In this document: positions 11,119-21,300 of the stretch, piece after piece | Numbering within the stretch: position 1 is the first letter of the stretch | Layout of the letters: each line of letters starts with the position of its first letter | NCBI GenBank assembly: GCA_003550325.1 | Contig: QKWP01000603.1 | Location: forward strand, 101,764-165,763 | Source of the DNA: Gigaspora rosea | Taxonomy: Eukaryota; Glomeromycota; Glomeromycetes; Diversisporales; Gigasporaceae | DNA: 64,000 nucleotides | Direction: 5' to 3' | Made by a program: the position numbers and the translations under genes | The notes under the pieces: generated by a model | Told to the model about the DNA's origin: nothing | The model's input: only the letters and a program-made list of their open reading frames with translations | Databases searched by the model: none

Positions 11119-11525
11119 CTTTGGAGCAATGTATGCAATATGTAGAACAAGTTCTAGTAAAATTTGTTGAGGGTCAAGACCTAACTCAATTGCAAAGTCT
11201 GTTTAAACAAATTTGCTTAAACATGTCTTAATCAAAAAAGCAAAAAAAAGTAACTAATTTTTTTTAAAAATGGTTAATTAGAATTGTTTAGTCTAAAAAT
11301 ATTATAAAAGTAAAATACAGAAATAGATTGCAATACTTGCTTTTATTCGAAGGACTTTTTCTTTTTTTATACAGAAATTATATATCTTTATCGTTATTGT
11401 TAAATTTTAGTTTTTGTGAAAATAAAAAATGTGGTTTAAAAATACTTCAGGGTGTTCGAGATTTCAAATAATTATAATTTTGAATTTATAGATTTGAAAT
11501 GTTTAAAATAAGACTGTATGAAGAG

Positions 11526-11702
11526 AGGACCTCGAAATATACATAGATAGGTCAAGTTAATTATAGGGTTACTAAAAAGGAAAGATCTATAAAAAAGGCT
11601 TTAAAAATAAGCAAAAAAATTACTATAAATAGAAAAGATCTGCATAAAAAACAAAAAAATAAGCAAACTCATACCTGACCTATCTATGTTTTTTGGGGTC
11701 CT
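11526..11702. mobile_element. AGGACC-family MITE, copy 2
   Basis: 177 bp, ends AGGACCTCGAAATATACAT and complement-like GGGGTCCT; shares internal blocks (GGTTACTAAAAAGGAAAGAT, GAAAAGATCTGCATAAAAAA) with the 2235-2422 copy. Flanks ATGAAGAG and ACGAAAAG match at 6 of 8 positions, a decayed duplication. Confidence 0.85.
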
Positions 11703-11710
11703 ACGAAAAG

Positions 11711-12264
11711 TATTACAGTATTGTTATTAGAGAAAAAGGTTATTACCAGTTATCTCTTGTTTTTGAAATACAGTTTTCTATTGGTTAAATTTTTTGTAAT
11801 ACAATTCCTCTTTGTTATCAATCCCTGCATATATCAACCACATTACCCAATCTAAATAGATTAATATTAATGGGGTCAACTATATTATTTTTGTATTTTA
11901 AAGATATATTATAATATTTATTTACTAGAAAGTTTTATTACAGATACTTAAATTATATTCTATAATTCTTCAATCTATACATTTGGTAACTAGCATTAAA
12001 TTTTGTATATTGTAGGTAACCCTCTTTTCGCATGCTCAAGATCTTGAATAAAATAAAAGTAAATATAAATATTGATTTTGAAAAACAAATTTTATAATTT
12101 TTAATATAATTGTTGTACTTACTGAGGTGGCTTTGTTTTGAATTTCTTATTTTTAAGAACTTTGAAACTGAATTTAAGGATTTAGCTCTTTTTTTTTAAT
12201 ATTTGTCCTTATGTTTGTATTATTATTTGAACTAAATAAGGACCCAATTTCCTAGTCTGCTTAA
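11711..12264. other. No gene seen
   Basis: AT-rich sequence downstream (on the minus strand) of the oxygenase relic. No repeat or coding signal recognised. Confidence 0.55.
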
Positions 12265-12960
12265 TCATAGTGCATGTACAAAAAATACAACACTATGACG
12301 TATTCCCTTAAGAACTAGAAAATTTCCATGAACCAAGATGTTAGATCTAAAGGCTACTGCTTGTTCTTTTTTAATGTGAACAACTAGTTTAATTCTGGAA
12401 ATACTAATTGTCCACTCTCGAATATCCCAAGTGGGCAGACCACACAAAGTGAATCACAATGGTCTTTTACATCTTGATGAAACTGTGATATAATATTGAA
12501 ATTAACCATTACTATAGGAAATGAACCAAACAATTTGGGAACATTTGGTTCGAGATCGAGTTTTCTCATTTTTTCATACAATCCTGGATATGAATTTCTA
12601 ATATAACTATTAATGCCATCAGATAACTGTTGAAGGCCTTGTATTAAACTGTGAACACATTTTAAATGTTTCTGATTATAGGATGAGGCAGTGTTCAATG
12701 TTGTGTAAAGCTTATTATTACTGCTCGTAAAAGCACCAAATGCTCAGCCAATCCTTTTGAAAATTCTTTGGATTGGTGAGATAGTTCATTAAGCATATGA
12801 TCAAAGTATACTTGCACTGCTTCCCTTGCATTTTTTGCAACTCCTGAATTCAGAAAAATAAACGGATCTACCATTGTTTCTCCAAAAGCATTTTTGAAAT
12901 ATTGTGAGTCGAATATGTAGTGATACCCGTTTATATTAATTCGTGATCCATATACCAAAC
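12265..12960 (-). pseudogene. TET/JBP-like 2OG-Fe(II) oxygenase relic
   Basis: Three minus-strand frames join into one protein-like series. The first part (12958-12695) holds VDPFIFLNSGVAKNAREAVQ. The second (12698-12384) holds the iron-binding HxD as FHQDVKDH, then DSLCVVCPLGIFESGQLVFPE. The third (12410-12265) holds VHIKKEQAVAFRSNILVHGN with the distal His and GIRHSVVFFVH with the Arg that would bind 2-oxoglutarate. This pattern is that of the fungal JBP1/TET-type oxygenases, enzymes that oxidise 5-methylpyrimidines and in fungi are often linked to KDZ transposons. Single-base frameshifts near 12700 and 12390 break it, although the catalytic residues survive. Its 5' side runs into the foldback element at 12935. 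Family call is good; activity is unlikely. Confidence 0.75.
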
Positions 12961-13483
12961 AGTGAAAATCTATAGTAATATATGGGGAAAATCAATTATT
13001 GTTTATCAAATTTCTGGAATCTGGCGTTACCAGAGCAATAGCGAATTTTTTACTAAGCTAACCTTTCTTCGCCACTAGACGAAAGTTGTAGAGCACATTC
13101 TTGCGATTCTAATAGTAGTAAAATGATTAAAATCGGCCCAGTAGATCACAAGATATCGTTAAAAAACGTTTCACGACCATATAGAGTTTCTATATAAACA
13201 ATGTTTTGTTTACATAGATATTCTATATGTTTGTGAAAAATTTTTAACGATATCTTGTGATCTACTGGGCCGATTTTAATGATTTTACAACCATTAGAAT
13301 CGCAAGAATGTGCTCTACAACTTTCGTCTAGTAGAGAAGAAAGGTTAGCTTAGTAAAAAAATTCGCTATTGCTCTAGTAACGCCAGATTCCAGAAATTTG
13401 ATAAACAATAATTGATTTTCCCTAATTTTACTATATATGGTAATATATGCAGCCACTGATTGGTATACGGATCACGAATTAAT
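12935..13483. mobile_element. Foldback element, core-module family
   Basis: 549-bp palindrome with ends ATTAATTCGTGATCC and complement. Inner arms share the core also found at 10116, 21820 and 33145: ACTAAGCTAACC, GACGAAAGTTGTAGAGCAC, ATCGGCCCAGTAGATCAC, AGATATCGTTAAAAAACG. No ORF. It abuts or interrupts the 5' part of the oxygenase relic. The same ends occur at 33145-33760. No clear target duplication. Confidence 0.8.
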
Positions 13484-13985
13484 GGTTTTTTCTAATTTCA
13501 TATTAGTTAATTCTCTAGCAATAATTTTTTTTCTTGATCGTCTCGACTAAGTGCCTCAGAAATTATTAATTGGTTTAGCAGACTATTTTCTACTTTTGTG
13601 TACTTCTGATGTGCATTTTTACCTTGGTCCAGAGGCAATAACAATATTTATGAATATTCTTGCCAATAGAAGAACTAGTTGCAAAAACTGCCCACAAGGC
13701 AAATTGCTTTCATACTAGATCTGAATTTTTATTTTCAAATTTGCCCTGATCAAAAATTTCTGATTCTAGCAAATTAATGAATTCAACAGGTATTTGAAAA
13801 TTATTTAAGATCAGATGGATAATTTGAGTTGTTTGGGGTGGTAATAATCTTTCAGATTCAGTACTGGTATCGCCATTGTATAACTCATTCCAAATATTTT
13901 CTAGGTTAAAATTGGAAAGATAATCATATATTAGAGTAAATGTATTTGGCTTTACAGCATCCGAAGGAAGTAATCCTTGGTCCAA
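13484..13985 (-). pseudogene. Unidentified minus-strand coding remnant
   Basis: A 91-codon ORF (13985-13710) with mixed, protein-like composition (QTTQIIHLILNNFQIPVEF) and further scattered coding-like text down to 13500. It lies upstream of, and in the same direction as, the oxygenase relic, with only the foldback between. It could be the N-terminal part of that gene or a separate decayed gene. I do not recognise a domain. Confidence 0.35.
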
Positions 13986-14315
13986 AGAGACAGCTTTTTC
14001 AAATCAAATGTGCCATTAAATTAATAGATGCAACTATGAGTACAGATGCTGATTATAATATTCTTAAAGATGCAAATTAGTTAAAATCTTTAATATAATT
14101 ATAGAGGAAGAATAGAAAATTCTTAAGGAATTAACTGTGCTCTTGACTTCTTTTGCTGAAATTACGAAATTATTAGGTGGTAGTAATTGTTCTACAGTTA
14201 GTTTTATGTGGCCCACTATTACTACTCTTACTAGAAATTGGGAACTATTATTAACAAGCATAAATATTGATAAAATTAATGAAAATGATGAAATTGAATT
14301 AACAAATATGTCAAC

Positions 14316-14404
14316 TATCTTCAATGAAGAGGAGGTAGTAATTGGAGCAGGTTTTATTTTCAACTATCTTCAATGAAGAGGAGGTAGTAATTGTAACAGG
14401 TTTT
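14316..14404 (+). repeat. 44-bp tandem duplication
   Basis: CAACTATCTTCAATGAAGAG with its following GGAGGTAGTAATTG and CAGGTTTTA is repeated immediately. Two units differ by a few bases. It sits at the junction where the invading segment enters the hAT relic. Confidence 0.85.
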
Positions 14405-15359
14405 AATTTTACTAACTGGTTTTATTAATTTTTCAAAAAATAGCAACCAAATATAAATCAGTTATATTATATTTGGTTAAATCTAATTAATTGGTTATAA
14501 TGAATCTGATTAATCAGTTATAAAAATTTAGTTGATCTGATTAATCAGGTATAATAATCTGGTTGAATCTAATTAATCAGTTATAATAACTAGTTAAAAT
14601 TTAATTAATTAGTTTATAGCTGGTTTTATAATTTTTGTAACAAATGAGCTCATTATTTGGCTACTAGCAATTTATTCAGCTGTCATAGAATAGAGGTGTG
14701 AACACAATGAAAAAAAGCTGTAACTTATTATAATTACGATAATTATATTATTACACCTCTGATCTAGATTTATGAAAACAACTAAATAATTTGAATAAGC
14801 TGAATAAATTTGATAAATTTTCAGCTGTTTTCTATAGACCAAATTTTAAGCAATTTCAGATGTTAAAGAAATTCCATACTACTGAAGTCAACTTAAATAT
14901 GGAACTTTTTATATTTACAATGAAATTTGCTAGCTGAAGTGATAATTTCAGCCATAAGTTTTCATACAATCTAGCTAATTTTATAGCAAGGTTTATCAAA
15001 ATTTATACTGCATACACAGATGCTTCAAATAGGTAATAAATAATGTTGTCATATTCTGAATTATTGAATTGTTTACTGCCAAATTTATACTTATCAAGAT
15101 AATAAGAAAGCTTCAAACAGTTTGATATAGATACATTGTTGACTAATTAGTTATAATAAAATTGATTAATTGGATAACTTCTGTTACAATAAAACAGATT
15201 AATCAGATAAAGTCAGTTATAATAAAACTGATCAATCAGATGGATTTGGTTATAATAAACCTGGTTAATCAATCTCAAAAATTATTTTCAACCCGGTTAT
15301 AGATTATAACTAGTTAAACCTGGTTATAAATCTGATTATGATAACTGGTTCTTACCTCT
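14405..15359. mobile_element. Element with TTATAAT/TTAATCAG arrays
   Basis: The two flanks (14405-14620 and 15140-15350) carry many copies of TCTGATTAATCAGTTATAAT-like units. The centre (14640-15130) is unique AT-rich DNA with an internal stem (AATAGAGGTGTGA near 14690, TTACACCTCTGAT near 14753). The segment interrupts the hAT relic. The right end read inward is TAGAGGTAAGAACCAG, a hAT-like end; the left end is unclear. Probably a non-autonomous hAT element with subterminal repeats. Confidence 0.55.
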
Positions 15360-15876
15360 AAGCGGAGAAAGATAATATAGTTAATTTGGATGAAAAATCA
15401 TAACTTGGTAGAAAGATAAAGAGAAATTTACATAAGGCATTAAATTATTATTGGGATCCACCTCTTGATCATTCATTATTACTTGATCCTTGTTGTAAAT
15501 CCATGACAAAATTAGATAATTGGAAATATAATAAGGCTATTAGTCTTTTGCAAGAAAAATATAATTCACTTTGCATTGAGAATGAAAATATTACTAACTT
15601 ACCAAATAACGAACCAAGTAAAATCAAATGCAACTTTTTTCAATTATGTTTGGATCAGATATAACACAAGTTAAAAATGAAATAGATGAATGAATATCTT
15701 AAGATTAATCAAGTACCAGCTACAACTAATCCGCTAAATTGGTGGAAAAATATTCAAGAAAAGTTTTCAATTCTTCTCAGTTTGGCATGCAAATATTTGT
15801 CCATGCCAGCCACTTCAAGTACTTATTCTAAGTGCAGGTAAATTTATGACAGCAAGGTGTAAAGTTAGAACCAAGA

Positions 15877-16275
15877 TGATTTTTTCAATCCGGATATAAC
15901 TAGAATTAAAAAAAAAGAATCTGGATTAATTTTATTTAAATCCAGATATAAATATATTCAAATTAATCCGGATATAAATCTAAATCCGGATACAAATCTA
16001 AATCCAGATACAAATCTAAATCCAGATATAAATCTATATCCGGATATAAATCTATATATGGTTAAATAGCAATTATGTAACTTTGTTTATCAGAATTTTA
16101 GTTATATTTTGTACCAAACACAATTTATCTAATTTATTAGGGATTGTGCCTGATACAAAATATAAGTGAAACTCAATGGTAGGCTTTCCTTTGATAGTAC
16201 ACATATCCGGATTACATATTATATCCGGATTATATGTTGTATCCTGATTATATATGGTATCTGGATTGTATATCA
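15877..16275. mobile_element. ATCCGGATATAAATC repeat-ended segment
   Basis: About ten forward copies of AATCCGGATATAAATCT (with CCAGAT variants) at 15877-16060 and about four reverse-type copies at 16200-16270, separated by a unique 140-bp centre. Arrays at both ends of a unique centre suggest a non-autonomous element. The minus-strand YNPD-repeat ORF here is a translation of the repeats. Confidence 0.55.
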
Positions 16276-17394
16276 CTACTACCTCTAGCAAGGCGTACAT
16301 CAATTTATAATGGCTTATTTGAAAGAATCCTTTTTTTAAGAGAAACATTGGTATCTTGGGTACTATATTTGAGCCACAATCGAAATAATGTACAGTACTT
16401 ATACGTAAAGATTGATAATCTCAATTTTCAATTTGTGTTACAGAACTTTAAATTTAAAAGCAACCTATTACATAGCATTAGATAACTATATGCATATTGG
16501 CTTTAAGATTTTATTTTATTATTATTATTATTTTGTTTTATTTTTCTTTTTAAGTAGTTCCTGCTTATTATTCTATATACATTGTTAGTTATTTTGCACA
16601 TATAGATAGATATTTGGTGATATATATATGATTATTAGAAAAGTTAAGAACATTTATGTTGCTTTTTGGATTTAGGCTATGTACATGGGTTTATCTTAAA
16701 TAAAAAAACTGATTTTTTAGTCACAATAATAATATTTGTGGTGTTGCTGCATTTGTAATTAATTACGACCAATTGTAGTGAAGTTTTAGCTAACAAATAT
16801 GAATTAAAACATTATCAATAAATAAATGATCAATAAATAAATGAAATTGTAATAAATTAGTTTTCAATATTTTATACTACAATTTTATTTTAATCTAAAT
16901 TTCATTATGATCTACTACAATTATTATAAATAAACTTATAGAAATGCAAAATGAAAAAATAGTGTAAATGTTCTTTTTTTTTTTTATACATATTATGCCA
17001 TAAGGCAGATAATACGCTGCAATAATACAAGTATTGCTACATGCCGTGACATATTATGAGTTATAATTTTTTAAATACAGCATCACCACTATATAGGCCA
17101 TGTATTTTTATATAGAAAGCATTTTATACATACAAGTGGTTCATCTATATGTGGGTAAGTTAACCATAATAATCAGCAATCAGTTTTTTTTTCATCTGCT
17201 ACGTACAGTAATAATTTAATAAAAAGAAACCAATGAACATGTTCATTAACACACTGTACGTATGTACTTACAATGTTCTACAATACAGTAATTTAGTTAA
17301 TTTGAGATCTGCTCGAACACTTAATTTAGTACATATACAACGCTATATATATTTAAATGTTAATCGCTTACAAAAAAAAATTTAGAATTAAAAT
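16276..17394. other. No supported gene
   Basis: AT-rich DNA. An 83-codon plus-strand ORF (16234-16485) starts inside the repeat array and has no recognisable domain, so I do not call it a gene. Confidence 0.5.
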
Positions 17395-17512
17395 CCAGAT
17401 ATAAACTGGATTACAATCCGGATATCTAATATATATCTGTTAATAAAATTCAGATTGATAAAAAATGAAACAGGATGTCTATCCAGATACCCGGTTATAT
17501 ATCCGGATCCAA
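17395..17512. repeat. Second ATCCGG repeat cluster
   Basis: Five to six copies of (A)TCC(G/A)GATAT in both orientations between 17395 and 17510. They match the 15877-16275 arrays. They may be the far end of one larger element that spans from 15877, which would make it about 1.6 kb. Confidence 0.6.
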
Positions 17513-17690
17513 GTACTAAATAGTGCTGCTTTATATATGTAAAGTAGTTTAAATAAGTCGCTATTTTAAATGCAATATAAATAAAGATTATTTAAGATTC
17601 AGTAATATTAAGCTTAATTTGACCAGAATCAGCTTGAGACAAATCTAAAAAATTATTTTTAAATAAATTCTTAAAGTATAATATTAATAT

Positions 17691-18961
17691 TTAGTTGAAA
17701 AAATAAATACCTTTAATTGTATTTGAAATTAATTTTGTATTAATAAGTTTACTAGTATACATTTCATCTGAATGATTTGATATCGGCAATGATTTAATAA
17801 TTTTATCTGCATCTAAGAATCGCTTTTTAATTTCATCATTATCAAGCCATTTCTCTATTGTACTATAAATGTCATAGGCTTCAGGCCGTTTTTTTGGATC
17901 AGAATCCATGCATTGCTTTGCCAATTTAATATAACATTCAGGAGTTTCAGGTGCAATCCCAGGTCTCTCTCCTTTAATAATCTTAACAGCAAGTTTTGTA
18001 TCAAACATGTGACCATCAAAAGGTCTTTGTCCAGTTGACATTTCTGCCATAATAATACCAAATCCATAAATATCTGCTTCTTTTGTAAATTGCTGCTCAC
18101 CTGATAAAACTTCAGGAGCAACATAAGGTATAACTCCATAAATCTCACTTTTTGAAACTAATTCATCTGATTTTTTAGATAATCCTAAATCTGCGATATA
18201 AGAAATATTTTTATCATTACTTTGATCTTGCAAAATATTACCACTATGAAAATCAGCATGGATATATTTTGCATGATTATGAATTCTACCTAACTCTTGT
18301 GAAATATCTTTAAGTATAAGCAATTTAGCCTGCCACATAAGCTTATCAAAATTGTTTTTTTAAATATTTATGAAGACTGCCATTATTAGCATACTGAAAT
18401 ACTATAAAGTATTCTTTTGTTTCTGCATTTTGAGTTATTCCATATATTGCAAGTTTGGTATTATAATATTGTATTTTACATGTCATTAGACTTTTAAACT
18501 TTAAGTTTTAAAAAGACAAATTTGGTTCAATAAATAACTATTAAATAAAATTAAAAAATCAATAAATTAACTTACTTCTTTTAAAGGATCAAAATTGTTT
18601 TCCTTAGAACTAGTCAATGTCTTGAGTGCAACAATGCTATTTGATTCTCGTGATCTTTCACGAGAAACATCAACTTTAATTTCTTCAAGTTTTCGTATAC
18701 CATCCAACCAGATTGCTGAATGTACAGAACCAAACCCTCCTTTCCCAATTTTTTTAATATCAGATAATCTGTCAAATGGAATCCATTCGATTACATTTTC
18801 ATAATTCCTGGTTCTAAGTTGAAACCATTGCATGCAATCATCAATATCTTTATTTCCACTTGTCCACTTTGTTGTTATATCAGGGTCACATGATAAGCAC
18901 CATGCGGGTTGTGTGTTATCTTCATTACAAAATGCACATTTTCCATATTCAGATTTTCTAT
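17691..18961 (-). pseudogene. Protein kinase (tyrosine-kinase-like type)
   Basis: Minus-strand exons. The first exon (18961-18567) has a CxxC...CxxC motif (YGKCAFCNED, AWCLSCDPD), WTSGNKDIDDCMQWFQL, the glycine loop IGKGGFGSVHSAIWLDG and VALKTL with the ATP-binding Lys; it ends at a GTAAGT donor. A middle block (about 18490-18350) reads TKLAIYGITQNAETKEYFIV. The last (18338-17691) reads YIHADFHSGNIL (HAD in place of HRD), IADLGLSKK (DLG for DFG), VIPYVAPEVL, DIYGFGIIMAEMSTGQRPF and KKRPEAYDIY. It closes with the tail MYTSKLINTKLI common to this expanded kinase family in Rhizophagus. A run of seven T at 18355-18361 shifts the frame between the middle and last blocks; one more base would restore it, so this is either decay or a base-calling error. 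The Sel1 ORF 450 bp upstream points the same way and may be the same gene. Confidence 0.85.
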
Positions 18962-19019
18962 ATAATATAATGTTTATTTCATCTGTAAATGCTATTTTAA
19001 ACTTTATTTAGAATGCAAA

Positions 19020-19400
19020 TAATTTTTATACTTACTGACTAAATTAATGCGAATGAAATGATTTGTATTACATAATAGTAATAGTAAATAAGTATTTATG
19101 TTCTTGATTTGTGAACTTGTTTTTAATTCCAATGATTAATAAATGTTCTTTATACTCACACCCTGAATGAATGATTAATGCAAATGAAATGATTTGTATT
19201 ACATAAATATTAATGATCTTGATTGTGAATTTATTTCGCCATTTTTAATTCTAACAATTATTAAATGCTCTTTATACTTACGGGCTAAATCAACACAAAT
19301 ATTTAATATTTATGAGCTTAATTAACTAATTGTAATTAATCGATTTTTTTATACTTACTCCCTGATAATTAAAATTGAATTATTAAAATTATTGAGATAT
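19020..19400. repeat. Decayed tandem units of about 120 bp
   Basis: The blocks ATGAAATGATTTGTATTACAT, AATGATTAATAAATG(C/T)TCT and TTATACTTAC recur at about 19030, 19155 and 19280, with a last partial unit near 19350. Each unit carries GTAAGTATAAA on the minus strand, which looks like a 5' splice site. The array fills the gap between the Sel1 ORF and the kinase exons. Confidence 0.7.
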
Positions 19401-19409
19401 TTTCAGTTT

Positions 19410-19856
19410 TTAAAATAATATTTTGAGATTAGCTTGCTTTCTAATCCATTCCACAAACTTATTCTCATTCTTTTCCACGCCAATTCCATAATAGTAACAA
19501 ATAGCAGTTTTGTGAATTCCCATGGGATTATCAGCTTCAGCTGACTTCAAATAATAATCAAATGCTTTATACTTATCGATTTCAACCCCAATTCCTAAAT
19601 AATAACAATATCCAACCTGATACATTCCGTTTGGATTATTCAGATCAGTCGACTTTTGATAATAATTGAAAGCCATTTTTTCATCTTTTTTTACTCCAAT
19701 TCCATGTTCGTAACAATAACCAAGCCAGAGAATACCATCTGGATCATTCTTATCGGCTAACTTTTGACAATTATTGATATCCAGTTGGTTAAAAGCATTG
19801 GTAACCTGCGCAATATCTTTCGCTAATTGTTCTTCCGTCAATTCTAGATTTTCCAT
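19410..19856 (-). CDS. Sel1-like repeat protein (or N-terminal exon of kinase gene)
   Basis: 148 codons from an ATG at 19856. After a short acidic N-terminus come three and a half Sel1-like repeats, each with the signature (G)YCYxxGIGVxxDxxKAFxYYxKSA: ILWLGYCYEHGIGVKKDEK, YQVGYCYYLGIGVEIDKYK, and KTAICYYYGIGVEKNENK. Sel1 repeats form alpha-helical solenoids used as protein-binding scaffolds. The kinase exons begin 450 bp downstream on the same strand. At 35533-36118 a paralogous locus has the same Sel1 text running directly into the same kinase text, so one Sel1-kinase gene with an intron-rich linker is likely. The stop after NLKILF would then have to be avoided by splicing, and no good donor precedes it. 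The ORF itself is clean. Confidence 0.7.
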   Translation of the reverse strand: MENLELTEEQLAKDIAQVTNAFNQLDINNCQKLADKNDPDGILWLGYCYEHGIGVKKDEKMAFNYYQKSTDLNNPNGMYQVGYCYYLGIGVEIDKYKAFDYYLKSAEADNPMGIHKTAICYYYGIGVEKNENKFVEWIRKQANLKILF

Positions 19857-19972
19857 TTCTGGTTTTGATTTAAAAAAAAAGATAAAATGTGATACTGTAT
19901 ATTTAATATTTATACTTACAATGGTTATACAAACCAGTTAATTAGTAAGTATTTTATCCTAAAAATTTACTG

Positions 19973-20325
19973 TACGTACGTACGTACGTACTTACGTACC
20001 CACGTACGAACCTGTTAGTATCAGCTCAGTATGACGTACGTACATATGTACATGTACGTACATACAGTATTATATGTAAGTACGTACTGCGTACATAGCT
20101 GATAATAAAATATTATTGGTCCAATCAAAGGTTACATTGCCTCAACGAATACAGTCTATTTTATGTACTTGGTTTTAATTATGTCACATTTGATTTTTAT
20201 TTCGATAATGTATGCATATGCATATGTCGCGTTTATATTTATTACAAATCAAACAATAGCTAACGCTAACAAAAGGGATAATTACGTTCGTACGTACACG
20301 TACGTGCGTACGTATACATACAGTG
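19973..20325. repeat. GTAC/TACG-rich patches
   Basis: Self-complementary tetranucleotide runs at 19973-20105 (ACGTACGTACGTACG, GTACATGTACGTACATAC) and 20285-20325 (GTTCGTACGTACACGTACG). They lie 120-470 bp upstream of the Sel1 ORF. Smaller patches occur at 41410-41430, 56262-56275 and 56344-56357. Confidence 0.8.
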
Positions 20326-20569
20326 CGTATATGTTGGTCCGATGAATGAGGTTATGTAATTGATGATTTACTTTAACTTGTGTCATTGGTTAGTAATCAA
20401 CCTTGATCATTCGTAACGAATGCTCATTTAATTTTTTCACATTTCAACAGCACTCCGTAAGAGACATAATAGCACGTTAACAAGTTGCTGACAAAATTAA
20501 TGCGTACGTTCGTAATGATAAACCCATTTAAACTCCGATTTGATCACGTGACACGGATCCGGTCACGTA

Positions 20570-20863
20570 GCTTTCAAGGTTCGGCTTGTAAAAATTTGAT
20601 CAGTAATTTGCATTGCAAAATTAAATGATCAATAAAAACCTGCTTAACACGGAATTTGGTCCAAAGCCCCATCAGCAGGAATTTGGTTGGACCAAGAAAA
20701 ACCATTCAGATTTTCTTTACCCGTAATTTAGTTCATGATAAATCATTGCAGATTCACATGAACCTGAATTTGGTCCAAATAAACCTCTTCGGATTCATTT
20801 GAACCTAATTTAATCTGAACCAGAAGTTGGTTCAAAATTAATTAAAATGCGAACCTTGAAAGC
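20570..20863. mobile_element. Element with GCTTTCAAGGTTCG ends
   Basis: Ends GCTTTCAAGGTTCG and its exact complement CGAACCTTGAAAGC enclose 294 bp holding at least five copies of GAATTTGGTCCAAA or GAACC-type variants in both orientations. CAAGG fits a hAT-like terminus. No target duplication was recognised. Confidence 0.6.
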
Positions 20864-21300
20864 GCATTATTTATATTTCATGCAATCGAAGACCAATTAG
20901 GTTTTACGAATGATATTTTGTTAAAATTTGGTTAGTGTCTTACCTGAAAATGAAAATTTTGTGATTTAAAGCATTGCATCATTGTATAACCACGTTGGCA
21001 AATCCAATAAGTTTTAAGATCAAGTCTATACGACCTAAAAACCAACCTAACTTTCTAAATATCATGTTTCGGAAATAACAATAAATCAATTCACCGAATT
21101 AGTTATTGTTTAAGAGTAACGATATATCTGCATACTAGTAAAAGGCCACGTACAACAAGATCCTCATATATCAGATCCATCCTCATTTTTTACTAATTAA
21201 TTATTTTCTAATTAAATTTTTTTTTGATGGAATGTAAGAGATCCGTTTCTTGTATATGACTTTTTATGGTATTAAAAATTTGAAACCTTTGACAAATAAC
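20864..21300. other. No feature seen
   Basis: AT-rich sequence between two inverted-repeat elements; nothing recognised on either strand. Confidence 0.55.

Larger units (their letters stand above)
8434..11231 (+). pseudogene. pogo/Tigger-type transposase relic
   Basis: Plus-strand fragments follow the order of a pogo/Tigger transposase. A psq/CENP-B-like helix-turn-helix (ISKILKEKDKWL near 8585-8620) is followed by the second CENP-B HTH (WPAKFEELENGMN, LSQNGILTDG, SWLDRFKKRY, 8665-8850). The DDE_1 core has YNADETDFYFRMMPDQTL near 8970-9020 (first Asp) and LLLVDGALSHP near 9270-9310 (second Asp). Then come LQPYNARIINLFKSYYQK (9360-9420), INCWKK (9600) and an acidic Ser-rich tail. Several stops and frameshifts are present. 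Two younger MITEs interrupt it at 9636-9766 and 10116-11118; the tail reading frame continues on the far side of the second one to a stop at 11231. Family assignment is firm; the gene is dead. Confidence 0.9.
14000..15890 (+). pseudogene. Second hAT transposase relic, split
   Basis: The left part (14000-14345) reads LLTSFAEITKLLGGSNCSTV and SFMWPTITTLTRNWELLL, matching the C-terminal third of hAT transposases. The right part (15430-15890) reads ALNYYWDPPLDHSLLLDPCC, then NPLNWWKNIQEKFSILLSLA, YLSMPATSTYSKCR and SAGKFMTARCKVRT, the hAT dimerisation region. The two halves are separated by an invading repeat-rich segment (14405-15359). Stops and frameshifts occur near 15655 and 15838. The 3' end runs directly into the ATCCGG repeat element at about 15877. 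It is a different hAT lineage from the 2556-7034 element, judging by the divergent C-terminal motif. Confidence 0.85.

Noticed and set aside
16073-16485. ORFs with YNPD repeats
   Set aside because: The repeats are the ATCCGGATAT array read in frame; no sign of a protein family.
17855-18148. 97-codon minus-strand ORF inside the kinase region
   Set aside because: It is an alternative frame of the kinase C-lobe; the real frame has all kinase motifs.
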